Of a DNA stretch of 64,000 nucleotides, positions 9,155 through 17,432 are shown in pieces. The DNA comes from Microvirga arabica (GTDB lineage Bacteria > Pseudomonadota > Alphaproteobacteria > Rhizobiales > Beijerinckiaceae), in the NCBI RefSeq assembly GCF_016811235.1, contig NZ_JAFBID010000021.1, positions 1-64,000 on the forward strand, read 5' to 3'. The translations under genes and the position numbers were made by a program. Numbering within the stretch: the stretch's first letter is position 1; every line of letters starts with the position of its first letter. Under the pieces are notes generated by a model. The model did no database searches. It saw only the letters and a list, made by a program, of their open reading frames with translations, and was not told where the DNA came from.

Positions 9155-9460
9155 TCAGGGAATGGCGCAGCGTGCGGCGGCACCGCGGCGCAGGGCCTCG
9201 TCGATGGTTTTGGCCTGCTGCTGGAGTGCGGTCTTCACATCCTGGGGCAGGTCGAGCCAATGGCAACCGCGCAGGGCCGCCTCCAGGGCATAGAGAGCAT
9301 TGAGGTTGACCTGGCGGGGCACCATGAACTTGAGGCGACGATAGGCCTCGACAGCCCCGATGGAGCGCAACTCGCCCTCGGTCCGGATGCCCGCCTCCCT
9401 CAGCCAGCCCTGCGTGACGGGTCCGACCCCGGGCAGGGTATCGACGGGGGCATCGCTCAT
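9155..9460 (-). CDS. TfoX C-terminal domain (helix-hairpin-helix) protein
   Basis: This 101-aa protein begins MSDAPVDTLPGVGPVTQGWL, a helix-hairpin-helix element, and continues with LREAGIRTEGELRSIGAVEA and LNALYALEAALRG. This is the TfoX C-terminal domain pattern without the N-terminal TfoX domain. Such stand-alone proteins are common in alphaproteobacteria; the function is unknown, with a nucleic acid or protein contact suggested only by the fold. The ATG overlaps the stop of the DMT transporter gene (ATGA), so the two are translationally coupled. Its short frame is embedded at the end of a longer open frame, which makes it easy to mis-start. Confidence 0.85.
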   Translation of the reverse strand: MSDAPVDTLPGVGPVTQGWLREAGIRTEGELRSIGAVEAYRRLKFMVPRQVNLNALYALEAALRGCHWLDLPQDVKTALQQQAKTIDEALRRGAAARCAIP

Positions 9461-10380
9461 GAAGGCGTCTCCGGCTGGTTTCGTTTCGCGCGTTCGCGGG
9501 AGAGCAAGTAGAGCCTCGATGCGATCACGATTCCAGCCCCGACGAAGGTCCAAGAATCGGGCCAGTCGCCGAACAGGATGTAGCCGAGCGCGAGCATCCA
9601 GACGATCTGGCTGTAGATGAAGGGCGCCAGGATCGCCGCCGGGGCTCGGGCATGGGCAAGAACCAGCAGCCAGTGGCCGAAGGCGCCATAGAAGCCTGTT
9701 GTGGCCAGGAGAAACCAGACGAGCGGCGACGAGGGCGTGGACCAGATCCAGGGCAGGGCCGGTGTCACGAGCACGATGCCGGCGACGCTCGAATAGAGCG
9801 TCGTGGTCGCAATCGAATCGCTCGAGGCGAGCATGCGGGTCACGATGTTGTAGAAGGCATAGGCCACGGAGCCCGCTAGCGACAGCAGGGCTGCGGGATG
9901 CATGGTGCCGAGGCCTGGCCGTGTGATGACCAGAATGCCGACGAACCCGACCGCGATGGCGGTCAGACGCTGCCAGCCGATGCGCTCTCCCAGGATGGGG
10001 GCCGCCAGCAGGGCCACCAGCAGGGGCGTCGCGAAAATGATGGATTGGGTCTCCACCAACTGCAGGTACTTCAGGGCAAGGAAATTGCACAGGGTCGAGG
10101 CGAGGAGCAGAAAGGAGCGGAGGAGCTGAAGGGGAAGGCGGCGCGTCCTGAGCGCTCCCGGCTGGGTGCGCGGGTTGATGACCAGGAACGTGAGCAGGGC
10201 CGCCGACATGTAGCGGGCCCAGACCGTCACCATGGGGTCGACGGATTGGTTCACCCATTTGGCCGTGGCATCGAGACAGGAGAAGCAGAACAGGGCCGCG
10301 CACATGAGGCCGATGCCGATCATGCGGTTACGGCGCTGCGAGACTGGCGTGGGCTGGGACATGGAGACGGTATCGGCCAT
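9457..10380 (-). CDS. DMT-superfamily (EamA) transporter
   Basis: The 307-aa polytopic protein has two EamA repeats of five helices each. The first repeat contains the conserved SCLDATAKW and LVETQSIIFATPLLVALLA stretches, and the second contains LAPFIYSQIVWMLALGYILF. Members usually export metabolites or amino acids. The start at 10380 (MADTVSMSQ) lacks a clear Shine-Dalgarno, and ATGs at codons 7 and 20 are alternatives. It is translationally coupled to the TfoX C-domain gene. The substrate is unknown. Confidence 0.9.
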   Translation of the reverse strand: MADTVSMSQPTPVSQRRNRMIGIGLMCAALFCFSCLDATAKWVNQSVDPMVTVWARYMSAALLTFLVINPRTQPGALRTRRLPLQLLRSFLLLASTLCNFLALKYLQLVETQSIIFATPLLVALLAAPILGERIGWQRLTAIAVGFVGILVITRPGLGTMHPAALLSLAGSVAYAFYNIVTRMLASSDSIATTTLYSSVAGIVLVTPALPWIWSTPSSPLVWFLLATTGFYGAFGHWLLVLAHARAPAAILAPFIYSQIVWMLALGYILFGDWPDSWTFVGAGIVIASRLYLLSRERAKRNQPETPS

Positions 10381-10465
10381 CAGACGATGCTAGCCGCAGC
10401 TTCATCCCGATGCGAATACCCGCAGCGCACGCCCCTCGTGCGCCGCAGACAAGGGTGCGTGGTCG

Positions 10466-10999
10466 TCAGGCCGTTGCGGCCAGCTCCGGCTCGCTGGCCT
10501 CAAGCCCGTCGACCTCGTCGTCGCTCTCGGTCTCGAAGCCGGTCTGATCGGCACCGGTGAAGCCGGCGAGGTTCTTGGCGGCGCGGCGCAGGAGCTTGCG
10601 CAGGCGCTTGCGGTCCTTGTTGTCGAAGCCTTGGAGCAACTCGCCCTCGACCTCGTCCCAGAGAGCGTCGATGGCAGCGGCCTTGCGCTTGCCCTCCTTG
10701 GTGAGCTTCACCCGTACGACCCGGGCGTCGCCCGGCTCCGTGTGGCGCTCCACCAGCTTGAGGGCCGACAGGCGCGAGACCGTCTTGGAGGCAGTCGGCG
10801 GGCGCACCCGCAGGATGGCCGCGAGTTCGCCCATGGTCATGGGACCGGAATTGCCCAATGCCTGGAGCACCTGCTCCTGGCCGGCGAACAGGCCGAGTTC
10901 GGAGAGCTTGTCGCCCGTGCGGCTTCGATGCAGGCGCGAGGCTTGAACCAGAGCCCATCCGACGCTCTTGGTGCCCGGATGCTTGTTGTCGGTGTCCAT
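10466..10999 (-). CDS. MarR-family transcriptional regulator
   Basis: The 177-aa protein carries a winged-helix MarR domain. MTMGELAAILRVRPPTASKT is the helix-turn-helix, and the wing region is LVERHTEPGDARVVRVKLT. The start at 10999 (MDTDNKHP) follows GAGGGA; an upstream start at 11065 would add 22 Arg-rich residues with no support. The tail after residue 145 is acidic (TESDDEVDGLEASEPE), which is unusual. It lies 85 nt upstream of the DMT transporter on the same strand, so it may control that gene or itself. Confidence 0.88.
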   Translation of the reverse strand: MDTDNKHPGTKSVGWALVQASRLHRSRTGDKLSELGLFAGQEQVLQALGNSGPMTMGELAAILRVRPPTASKTVSRLSALKLVERHTEPGDARVVRVKLTKEGKRKAAAIDALWDEVEGELLQGFDNKDRKRLRKLLRRAAKNLAGFTGADQTGFETESDDEVDGLEASEPELAATA

Positions 11000-11102
11000 G
11001 GTCCCTCGCTGCTCGAAGCGTTGCCTTCTGTACCATGACCGGGAGTCATGACGGTACGATGACAAGCCGGCTCATTGTTCACAGGCTAAGGAAATCTGCC
11101 GG

Positions 11103-11924
11103 TCATCTCTGCATCGTGAGGGCACTTTCGTGCCAGCGGCGGAGCAGCAGGTGGCTGATGCCTGCGAGCAGGAGGTAGAGGCCGATGCCGGTGAGGGCCA
11201 GGAGCACGAGGGCTGCAAAGAGACGGGGGATGTTGAGACGGTACTGGCTCTCAATGATGCGGTAAGCCAGTCCCGAGCCTGCGCCGGCGGAGCCTGCCGC
11301 CATCTCGGCCACCACAGCGCCGATGAGCGAGAGCCCGCCGGCGATCCTCAACCCCGCCAGGAAGGCCGGCAGGGCGGCCGGACGGCGCAGGTACCACAGG
11401 GCCTTGAGCCTGGACCGGAAGCGCGCAAGGGGCCTGCGGGATGCAGGCGCGCCGTAGAGCGCGAACAGTTCCATTAGGTTGCGGTCGACCGATTGCAGCC
11501 CGAGCATCGTGTTCGACAGAACCGGAAAGAAGGCAACGAGCCAGGCGCAGGTGAGAACCGCCACATCCTGCGGCATGTAGATCAGGAGCAGCGGCGCGAT
11601 GGCAATGACCGGCGTGACCTGCAGCACGACCGCAAAGGGATAGAGCGAGTATTCCACGATCCGCGACAGGCTCAGGATGACGGCGAGAAGGACGCCGCCG
11701 AGCACGGCCAGAACAAGCCCGAGAAGCGTCGTCTGTAACGTCGTCAGCAGCGAAGCCTGCAGGAGCGGCCAGTCGGTCACCATGGTCGTGCCGATCAGGC
11801 TTGGGGCCGGCAGGATGTAGGGCGGGATGCCACTCAAGCGCACCGCGGCTTCCCAAGATGCGATCACCGCCGCGAAGATCATCACCGGCAGGATAATTCT
11901 CAAGGGACTGGAGGACGCTGTCAT
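11103..11924 (-). CDS. ABC transporter permease (SsuC/TauC/ThiX-like) with enlarged EAA loop
   Basis: The 273-aa binding-protein-dependent transport permease has about six membrane helices and the family core LRIAGGLSLIGAVVAEM. Its EAA loop, which docks onto the ATPase, reads MELFALYGA, then an extra Arg-rich PASRRPLARFR (about residues 160-170), then SRLKALWYLRRPAALPAF. Relatives normally pass from the Gly-Ala of the loop to the PAALP segment in about 11 residues, but here it takes 22. The insertion is in frame. The start at 11924 shares a base with the ATPase stop (TGATG). It works with the ATPase and the NMT1-like binding protein. Confidence 0.88.
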   Translation of the reverse strand: MTASSSPLRIILPVMIFAAVIASWEAAVRLSGIPPYILPAPSLIGTTMVTDWPLLQASLLTTLQTTLLGLVLAVLGGVLLAVILSLSRIVEYSLYPFAVVLQVTPVIAIAPLLLIYMPQDVAVLTCAWLVAFFPVLSNTMLGLQSVDRNLMELFALYGAPASRRPLARFRSRLKALWYLRRPAALPAFLAGLRIAGGLSLIGAVVAEMAAGSAGAGSGLAYRIIESQYRLNIPRLFAALVLLALTGIGLYLLLAGISHLLLRRWHESALTMQR

Positions 11925-12703
11925 CACGCGTGCTCCTCTGCACTCTGCTCCAGCAGGATCTGCGAGATCTCTCCGCATAGGGCCGCATAGCGGGGGCTGG
12001 TGCGGAAATCTTTCGCACGTGGCCCTGGCATTTCGCCGACGACCTCCGCAACGACGCGTCCGGGACGCGGAGACATGATGGCGATGCGGCTTGACAGATA
12101 GGCGCTCTCATAGACCGAGTGCGTCACGAACATGATCGTGCAACGCAGATCATTCTGCAGCTTGAGGAGATCGTCGTTCAGTTTGAAACGCGTGATCTCG
12201 TCAAGCGCCGCGAAAGGCTCGTCCATGAGGAGCAGGCGTGGTCTCAGGGAGAGCGCCCGCGCAATCGACACGCGCATCTTCATGCCGCCCGAAAGCTCGC
12301 GCGGGTACGCTTTCGCGAAATCCTGCAGGCCGACGAGCGCGAGGCTTTCGGCGATGCGCTCCTGCGCGTCTCGTCGCGACAGGCCGCGCAGGCGCAGCGG
12401 CAGCCAGACATTATCCGCAACATTCGCCCAGGGCATCAGCGTCGGTTCCTGAAACACGAAGCCGATCTCGCTGCGGTGATCCTCATGGGCAGAGCCCGGC
12501 CACGTCACGTGTCCTGCGGTCGGCTCGGCCAGTCCGGCGATGAGGCGCAGCGCCGTCGACTTCCCGCAACCGGAAGGGCCGAGGAGCGACACGAATTCGC
12601 CCGCGCGAATATCGAGATCGAAGCCGTATAGCGCCGTCACGCCATTGGCGAACACCTTGCTGACGCCATGCAGGGAAACGAGCGTGGATGCGGGCGCGTT
12701 CAT
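11924..12703 (-). CDS. ABC transporter ATP-binding protein (nitrate/sulfonate/taurine class)
   Basis: The 259-aa nucleotide-binding subunit has Walker A GPSGCGKS, Q-loop FVFQEPTLMPW, signature LSGGMKMR, Walker B LLLMDEPFAALD and H-loop THS. It matches the SsuB/TauB/ThiZ class and energises uptake through the permease encoded immediately downstream. The order binding protein (12743-13744), ATPase, permease is one operon on the minus strand; the gap to the binding-protein gene is 39 nt. Confidence 0.93.
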   Translation of the reverse strand: MNAPASTLVSLHGVSKVFANGVTALYGFDLDIRAGEFVSLLGPSGCGKSTALRLIAGLAEPTAGHVTWPGSAHEDHRSEIGFVFQEPTLMPWANVADNVWLPLRLRGLSRRDAQERIAESLALVGLQDFAKAYPRELSGGMKMRVSIARALSLRPRLLLMDEPFAALDEITRFKLNDDLLKLQNDLRCTIMFVTHSVYESAYLSSRIAIMSPRPGRVVAEVVGEMPGPRAKDFRTSPRYAALCGEISQILLEQSAEEHA

Positions 12704-12742
12704 GGGATCCAGCAGCGCCGTGTGAGCCGGCGCCGCATTCCT

Positions 12743-13744
12743 CTATTTTCTCAAGCTCATGCCAACGCCCTTGTTCACGAACTGGAGCGTATAGGCTTTG
12801 CGGTAGTCGAGATCGGGCTTGAAGAGACCGGCCTTCACCATCTTGTCGAAGAAGTCCTTCATGCGCGCATCCGTCATGGCGCCGATGCCGAGCGTTTGCG
12901 CGTCGCCGGAATCGACGATGCCGTACTCCTTCATCTTGGCATGGGAATAAGCCAGCAGTTCGTCGGTCATCTCCGGGTTGTCGCGTTTGATGAGTTCCCT
13001 GGCCTTGGCGTTATCGGCATACAGATAATTGTACCAGCCGATGGTGGAGGCATCGACGAAGCGCTGCACGAGGTCGAGGTTCTTCTCCACCATCTCGCGG
13101 CGCGTCTCGACTGTGGTGGAATAGGAGCTGAAGCCGTGATCGGCGAGCAGGAAAACATTGGGCTTGAAGCCTGCGGCCTTCTCGATGGTGAGTGGCTCCG
13201 ACGTGACATAGCCCTGCTGCACGGCTCGCTTGTTGGCGATGAAAGGCGCCGGGTTGAAGCCGAAAGGCTTCACCTGTTCGTCCCTGAAGCCGTGCTCGGC
13301 CTTCATCCACTGGAAGAAGGTGGCGGCCGCATCCTTGGAGAGCAGGATGTCGTTGGATGTCTTCAGATCCGCGAAGGTGTCGAGCCCCTGGCCAGGATGG
13401 CTCATGAGCACCTGCGGCTCCTTCTGGAAGTGGGCCGCGACGACGATGGTCGGGATGTCCTTCTCCACCGCCGAGAAGGCTTGGATCATGCTGCCGCCCA
13501 TGTAGAAATCGAGCTTGCCGACCGTCATGAGCATGCGGTTGCTGGCCCGTGGGCCGCCCGGCACGATGGTGACCTTCAGGCCGTACTTCTCGTAAGTGCC
13601 GTCGGCGAGAGCTTGGTAATAGCCGCCATGCTCGCCCTGTGCGAGCCAGTTGGTGCCGAAGGTCACTTCCGTCAGCGGCTGCGCCAGGGCGGTTCCGCCC
13701 AAGCAGGCTGCAAGCGCTCCCATGATCCAGGCGTTCAGCTTCAT
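12743..13744 (-). CDS. NMT1/THI5-like ABC substrate-binding protein
   Basis: The 333-aa periplasmic protein has a Sec signal peptide (MKLNAWIMGALAACLGGTA, cleavage at ALA-Q). The mature N-terminus TEVTFGTNWLAQGEHGGYYQ is characteristic of the NMT1/THI5 family that binds pyrimidine or thiamine precursors and related heterocycles. I chose the ATG at 13744 because GGAGGGTGAG sits at good spacing; a GTG two codons upstream is possible. The ligand is not certain: sulfonates, nitriles or hydroxymethylpyrimidine are alternatives. No thiamine riboswitch is apparent upstream, where a dispersed repeat lies instead. Confidence 0.87.
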   Translation of the reverse strand: MKLNAWIMGALAACLGGTALAQPLTEVTFGTNWLAQGEHGGYYQALADGTYEKYGLKVTIVPGGPRASNRMLMTVGKLDFYMGGSMIQAFSAVEKDIPTIVVAAHFQKEPQVLMSHPGQGLDTFADLKTSNDILLSKDAAATFFQWMKAEHGFRDEQVKPFGFNPAPFIANKRAVQQGYVTSEPLTIEKAAGFKPNVFLLADHGFSSYSTTVETRREMVEKNLDLVQRFVDASTIGWYNYLYADNAKARELIKRDNPEMTDELLAYSHAKMKEYGIVDSGDAQTLGIGAMTDARMKDFFDKMVKAGLFKPDLDYRKAYTLQFVNKGVGMSLRK

Positions 13745-13833
13745 CGGCACTCACCCTCCGCAGGCCATGGTCAACGGCCAGCTTTCCGAGGCACAGCTTC
13801 TGCGCGGTTCGATGGGGCTTGGCAAGGGTGGTT

Positions 13834-13932
13834 GTCATCCCCGGCGGTCCGCAGGCTGGGAAGGGGATCCACTCACAGGCGCGGCGCTATGGATTCCCTT
13901 CCCCTCCGCTAAGCTCCGGCCGGGAATGATAC
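13834..13932. repeat. Dispersed GTCAT palindromic repeat, divergent copy
   Basis: The stretch starts GTCATCCCCGGCGG and ends CCGGCCGGGAATGAT, making an imperfect outer palindrome. Its interior contains GGGAAGGGGATCC against GGATTCCCTTCCCC as a second stem. It resembles the first module at 8013-8048 in its ends but has a longer interior. It occupies the gap between the ABC operon and the OpgG/D gene and just reaches the 3' end region of the latter. Confidence 0.65.
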
Positions 13933-13940
13933 CGAGAGGA

Positions 13941-15506
13941 TCACTCCACGAACCAGGGGTAAGTCCAGGTTTCCGTCAGGGCCCGGTTGCCGGCGCGCAG
14001 GAAGGCGCGCAGATCCGTGGACTGGCCGGGCTCCAGCCGCACGTCGATGGCGGCGCGGAAGCCGTCGATGTGAGGGTTGGGCATGATGAAGGTGTTGGTG
14101 ATCTGGCCCGTGGACGTGGAAGGAACCAGCTGCACCTGCTCCGGAGCGCTGAAGTAATAGGACAGGTCGCCTCCGGCGAAATCGACGATGAAGCGGCGAT
14201 GCCGGGGATCGCTCGGCGCGTTTGAGCCGCTGGCGCGGGGCGGCGTCTGGAAGGTGTTTACCGCCTTGCCGCCCGGATGCATGCCGCCGATAGCCGCCGC
14301 GGCCCGAAGGCGATAGGCAATAACGACCTCCTGTCCCGGTTCGTAAGGCCGGTTCGGCTGCCAATAGGCAACGATGTTGTCCTGGGTCTCGTCCGCCGTC
14401 GGGATCTCGACCAGCTCGACCCAGCCTTCCCCCCACTGGCCCACGGGCTCCACCCAGTAGCCCGGCCGCTGGTGGTAATGCGCCTCCAGGTCCTGGTAGT
14501 GCTCGAACACCCGGTCACGCTGCATCAGGCCGAAGCCGCGGGGATTGTTGTCGCTGAAGGACGAGATCGTCTTCTTGGCGGGATTGCGGATAGGGCGCCA
14601 GATCCATTCGCCGGCGCCCGAGTGCATGAGCAGGCCGTCGGAATCGTGCAGCTCCATCCGGAAATCGTCGGTGGGCTTCCGGTCGTTTTCGCCCCCGAAA
14701 TACATGGAGGTGAGGGGTGCCAGGCCGACATTGGTGAGAGGCTGACGCGGGAAGAGCGTGGCCGTGACGTCGATGGTGGTCTCTTTCGACGGATAGATGT
14801 CGAATCGATAGGCGCCGGCGACGGACGGGCTGTCGAGGAGGGCGAAGATCACCGCGCGGTCGTCGTTGGGCTTGGGCATCTCCACCCAGAACTCACGGAA
14901 ATGCGGGAATTCCTCCGCCTCGCCGCCTTCCACATTGATCGCAAGCCCCCGAGCCGAGAGACCGTATTTCTGGCCGGCACCCAGGAAGCGGAAATAGCTC
15001 GCCCCCAGGAAGGCGATGAGCTCGTCCATCACCTTCGGGTCGTTCAGCGGGTAATGCAGCCGGAAGCCGGCAAAGCCGAGATTGACGGGCAGCGGCCGCT
15101 CGATCTTGTTGCGGCCGTAGTCGAACAGCTCCCGCTGATAGGGCACGGGGGTGGGCACGCCGTCGCGGATGATGTTGACCGTCACCGGGCGTGGGTAGAG
15201 GAAGCCGAGATGAAAGAGATGCATCCGGAACGGCCCGTTGCCCGAGCCGAGCAGCGCCCTGTCCGTGCGGAAGCGGATGTCGCGGTAATCGTCGAAGCTG
15301 AGCCGGTTCAGGGGCTCCGGCAACTGGGAGGGTGGGGCCTCGAAGGGGGCTGTCGACAGTTCGCGGGCCCGGCGCACCACGTCCTCGTAGCGGAACGGGT
15401 TGGGCTGCGGCACGCCGTTCTGCTGTGCGAAAGCTTGGCTTGACGCGGACAGCGCCGTGGCTGCGAGCAGGCTTTGCAGAAGGGTGCGGCGGGACAGGTT
15501 CATCAT
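13941..15506 (-). CDS. opgG: Periplasmic glucan biosynthesis protein, MdoG/OpgG-OpgD family (paralogue 1)
   Basis: The 521-aa protein has a twin-arginine-type signal (NLSRRTLLQSLLAATALS, cleavage AFA-Q). It then shows the full OpgG fold with motifs such as FGLMQRDR, the segment WVEPVGQWGEGWVELVEIPT, and DNIVAYWQP. The family acts on the beta-glucan backbone in osmoregulated periplasmic glucan synthesis. The Tat-type signal is more typical of OpgD than OpgG, so either name is possible. A second paralogue (529 aa) is encoded at 27541-29130. No opgH glycosyltransferase is visible in the window. Confidence 0.92.
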   Translation of the reverse strand: MMNLSRRTLLQSLLAATALSASSQAFAQQNGVPQPNPFRYEDVVRRARELSTAPFEAPPSQLPEPLNRLSFDDYRDIRFRTDRALLGSGNGPFRMHLFHLGFLYPRPVTVNIIRDGVPTPVPYQRELFDYGRNKIERPLPVNLGFAGFRLHYPLNDPKVMDELIAFLGASYFRFLGAGQKYGLSARGLAINVEGGEAEEFPHFREFWVEMPKPNDDRAVIFALLDSPSVAGAYRFDIYPSKETTIDVTATLFPRQPLTNVGLAPLTSMYFGGENDRKPTDDFRMELHDSDGLLMHSGAGEWIWRPIRNPAKKTISSFSDNNPRGFGLMQRDRVFEHYQDLEAHYHQRPGYWVEPVGQWGEGWVELVEIPTADETQDNIVAYWQPNRPYEPGQEVVIAYRLRAAAAIGGMHPGGKAVNTFQTPPRASGSNAPSDPRHRRFIVDFAGGDLSYYFSAPEQVQLVPSTSTGQITNTFIMPNPHIDGFRAAIDVRLEPGQSTDLRAFLRAGNRALTETWTYPWFVE

Positions 15507-16146
15507 GGCGGTGGAGCGGTTCTCGTCTTGGAAAAGGCGGGGCTCTGGAGCCCGGGATATGGGGCTTTATCCCTCATCCGTGTAGCTCGGCCGCTTAATG
15601 GAGGCTGAATGGTGATGCGGGCAAGACACAGCTCCCGGCAGGGTTAAAAAAATTCCTCGGAAGGCCTCAAAAACTCTTGTGGTCCAGGGCGAATATGCTT
15701 ATCTCTCGCTTGCCCAATTTCGCACGTGCCTGTGGTCGTGTGTCGGTTGGTGGGCATCCGGACAAGAGGCCGGACAGCCGCCCGAGAGCGAACTAGCTCT
15801 CGATACCCCTAACCGGCAGCCGGAGGCGAAAACCGGCGTACCTCGTTCTCAACGGGGGACGCGACTTAAAGCAACGACGAACGGGCTTTTTTGGTCTCGT
15901 TGGCCCTCCAAAGGTCAACACCGAAGAGGCTTGTTTATCATTGCCAGGCGTGCGGATGGAGTATCCCCATCCAATCCAAGGCAGCATCGTCGGGTGAAGA
16001 GCCCATCGCGCTTGTCGTGTCTCCATCGCACGAAGCGGGATGCCATCTTCCCTCGCTGACGCCGGACGGCAGGAAATCCTGATCGTCTGAACTTCAATCC
16101 GGAGGCTCCACAAGACCTCCATTGAACCTTTGGTGGGGAGAGCGCC
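15507..16146 (+). ncRNA. Long structured leader of ornithine decarboxylase; speF-type RNA element candidate
   Basis: About 640 nt without a convincing gene separate OpgG/D from ODC. A conserved leader RNA (the speF motif) is known upstream of alphaproteobacterial ornithine decarboxylase genes, and this position fits. Visible structure: CGAGAGC/GCTCTCG (15783-15802), GCCGG/CCGGC (15819-15837), GGATGG/CCATCC (15954-15972) and CGCTT..CGTG/CACGAAGCG (16009-16037). Near the start codon, GGAGG (16101-16105) can pair with CCTCC (16116-16120), while the same CCTCC can partly pair with the Shine-Dalgarno GGGGAG (16135-16140), a possible translation switch. Assignment to speF is by position and structure, not by covariance search. 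Confidence 0.5.
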
Positions 16147-17301
16147 ATGACTCAGCGCATCCGTGAATTTCTGCGCAACCGACGTGAGGACGGCCCGTGC
16201 GTGGTCGTCGACCTCGAGGTCGTGCGCGACAACTACTCCAAGTTTGCCCGTGCGCTCCCCGACACGCGTGTGTTCTACGCCGTGAAGGCGAACCCGGAGC
16301 CGCAGGTGCTCAAGCTCCTGGCCGAGCTCGGCTCGTGCTTCGACACCGCGTCCGTGGTCGAGATCCAGCTCGCGCTGGATGCCGGCGCCACGCCTGACCG
16401 CATCTCGTTCGGCAACACGATCAAGAAGGAGCGCGACATCGTTCGTGCGCTCGAGCTTGGCGTGCGCCTCTATGCGGTCGACTGCGAGGTCGAGGTCGAG
16501 AAGATCGCTCGTGCTGCAGAGACAGCCGGTATCGAGGCCTCCGACGTGAAGGTGTTCTGCCGCATCCTGTGCGACGGCGCTGGCGCCGAGTGGCCGCTCT
16601 CCCGCAAGTTCGGCTGCGTGCCCGAGATGGCCGTGGACGTGCTGGAGCATGCCTATCGTCAGGGTCTCGAGGCTTACGGCGTGTCGTTCCACGTGGGCTC
16701 GCAGCAGCGCAACACGGAGGCCTGGGATCAGGCTCTGGGTTCGGCGTCCGCGATCTTCCGTGAATGCGCGCACCGCGGCATCCACCTGTCGATGGTCAAC
16801 CTCGGCGGCGGCTTCCCGACGAAGTACCTGAAGACGGTCCCGATGGTCGAAGCCTATGGCGAGTCGATCTTCCGGGCGCTGTCGAAGCACTTCGGCAACC
16901 GCATCCCGGAGACGATCATCGAGCCGGGCCGCGGCATGGTCGGCAACGCCGGCATGATCGAGGCCGAGGTCGTCCTGATCTCGAAGAAGAGCCAGGACGA
17001 GGACGAGGTGCGTTGGGTCTATCTCGACATCGGCAAGTTCGGCGGTCTCGCCGAGACGATGGACGAGTCGATCCGCTATCCGATCCTCAGCGAGCGCGAC
17101 CACGACCGCAAGGTGCCTTGCGTGCTTGCCGGCCCGACCTGCGACTCGGCCGACGTTCTCTACGAGAAGGAGCCTTACCCGCTCCCCGTCTCGCTGGAGA
17201 TCGGCGACAAGGTGCTGATCGAAGGCACGGGCGCCTACACGACCACCTACTCGGCGGTGGCGTTCAACGGCTTCCCGCCGCTGAAGTCCTACGTGATCTA
17301 A
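16147..17301 (+). CDS. odc: Ornithine decarboxylase (PLP fold III, alanine-racemase type)
   Basis: The 384-aa cytoplasmic enzyme converts ornithine to putrescine. PLP is bound by Lys47 in YAVKANPEP. HVGS (182-185), the phosphate-binding LGGGFP (219-224) and EPGR (259-262) are present. The inter-subunit catalytic Cys332 lies in GPTCDSAD, followed by Asp333, the pattern of eukaryotic-like ODC rather than the large fold-I SpeC/SpeF. The length is that of short bacterial ODC or ODC/lysine decarboxylases, so some lysine activity is possible. The start has GGGGAG seven nt upstream. A hairpin at 17312-17337 ends or attenuates the transcript before the GNAT gene. The long leader suggests control by polyamines or ornithine. 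Confidence 0.95.
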   Translation: MTQRIREFLRNRREDGPCVVVDLEVVRDNYSKFARALPDTRVFYAVKANPEPQVLKLLAELGSCFDTASVVEIQLALDAGATPDRISFGNTIKKERDIVRALELGVRLYAVDCEVEVEKIARAAETAGIEASDVKVFCRILCDGAGAEWPLSRKFGCVPEMAVDVLEHAYRQGLEAYGVSFHVGSQQRNTEAWDQALGSASAIFRECAHRGIHLSMVNLGGGFPTKYLKTVPMVEAYGESIFRALSKHFGNRIPETIIEPGRGMVGNAGMIEAEVVLISKKSQDEDEVRWVYLDIGKFGGLAETMDESIRYPILSERDHDRKVPCVLAGPTCDSADVLYEKEPYPLPVSLEIGDKVLIEGTGAYTTTYSAVAFNGFPPLKSYVI

Positions 17302-17311
17302 CTCACGTCCC

Positions 17312-17337
17312 GCCTGCCTCAGTGATTTGAGGCAGGC
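17312..17337 (+). terminator. Perfect 10-bp hairpin after ornithine decarboxylase
   Basis: GCCTGCCTCA (17312-17321) pairs exactly with TGAGGCAGGC (17328-17337) around a 6-nt loop, 10 nt after the ODC stop. No T-run follows, so termination would be partial or Rho-assisted; it may instead protect the ODC mRNA 3' end. Confidence 0.5.
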
Positions 17338-17432
17338 ATCAACCCCAAAGAAGTTGTCCCGGACGGCCGGTGCGATGTTCGCATTGGTGCGAGGGCTGTC
17401 GCTCACCCCACGCGTTCTGGGAGGCCACGGCC

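Noticed and set aside
9155-10303. A 382-codon minus-strand frame over the TfoX-domain and DMT genes
   Set aside because: Only the last 101 codons form a real protein; the upstream part is a shadow of the DMT transporter.
15679-16059. A 126-codon plus-strand frame in the ODC leader
   Set aside because: No ribosome site or recognisable protein; the region looks like structured RNA. A short leader peptide inside it is still possible but I could not single one out.
15793-17406. A 537-codon minus-strand frame across the ODC gene and its leader
   Set aside because: It lies antisense to a certain ODC gene and its composition is that of a shadow frame.
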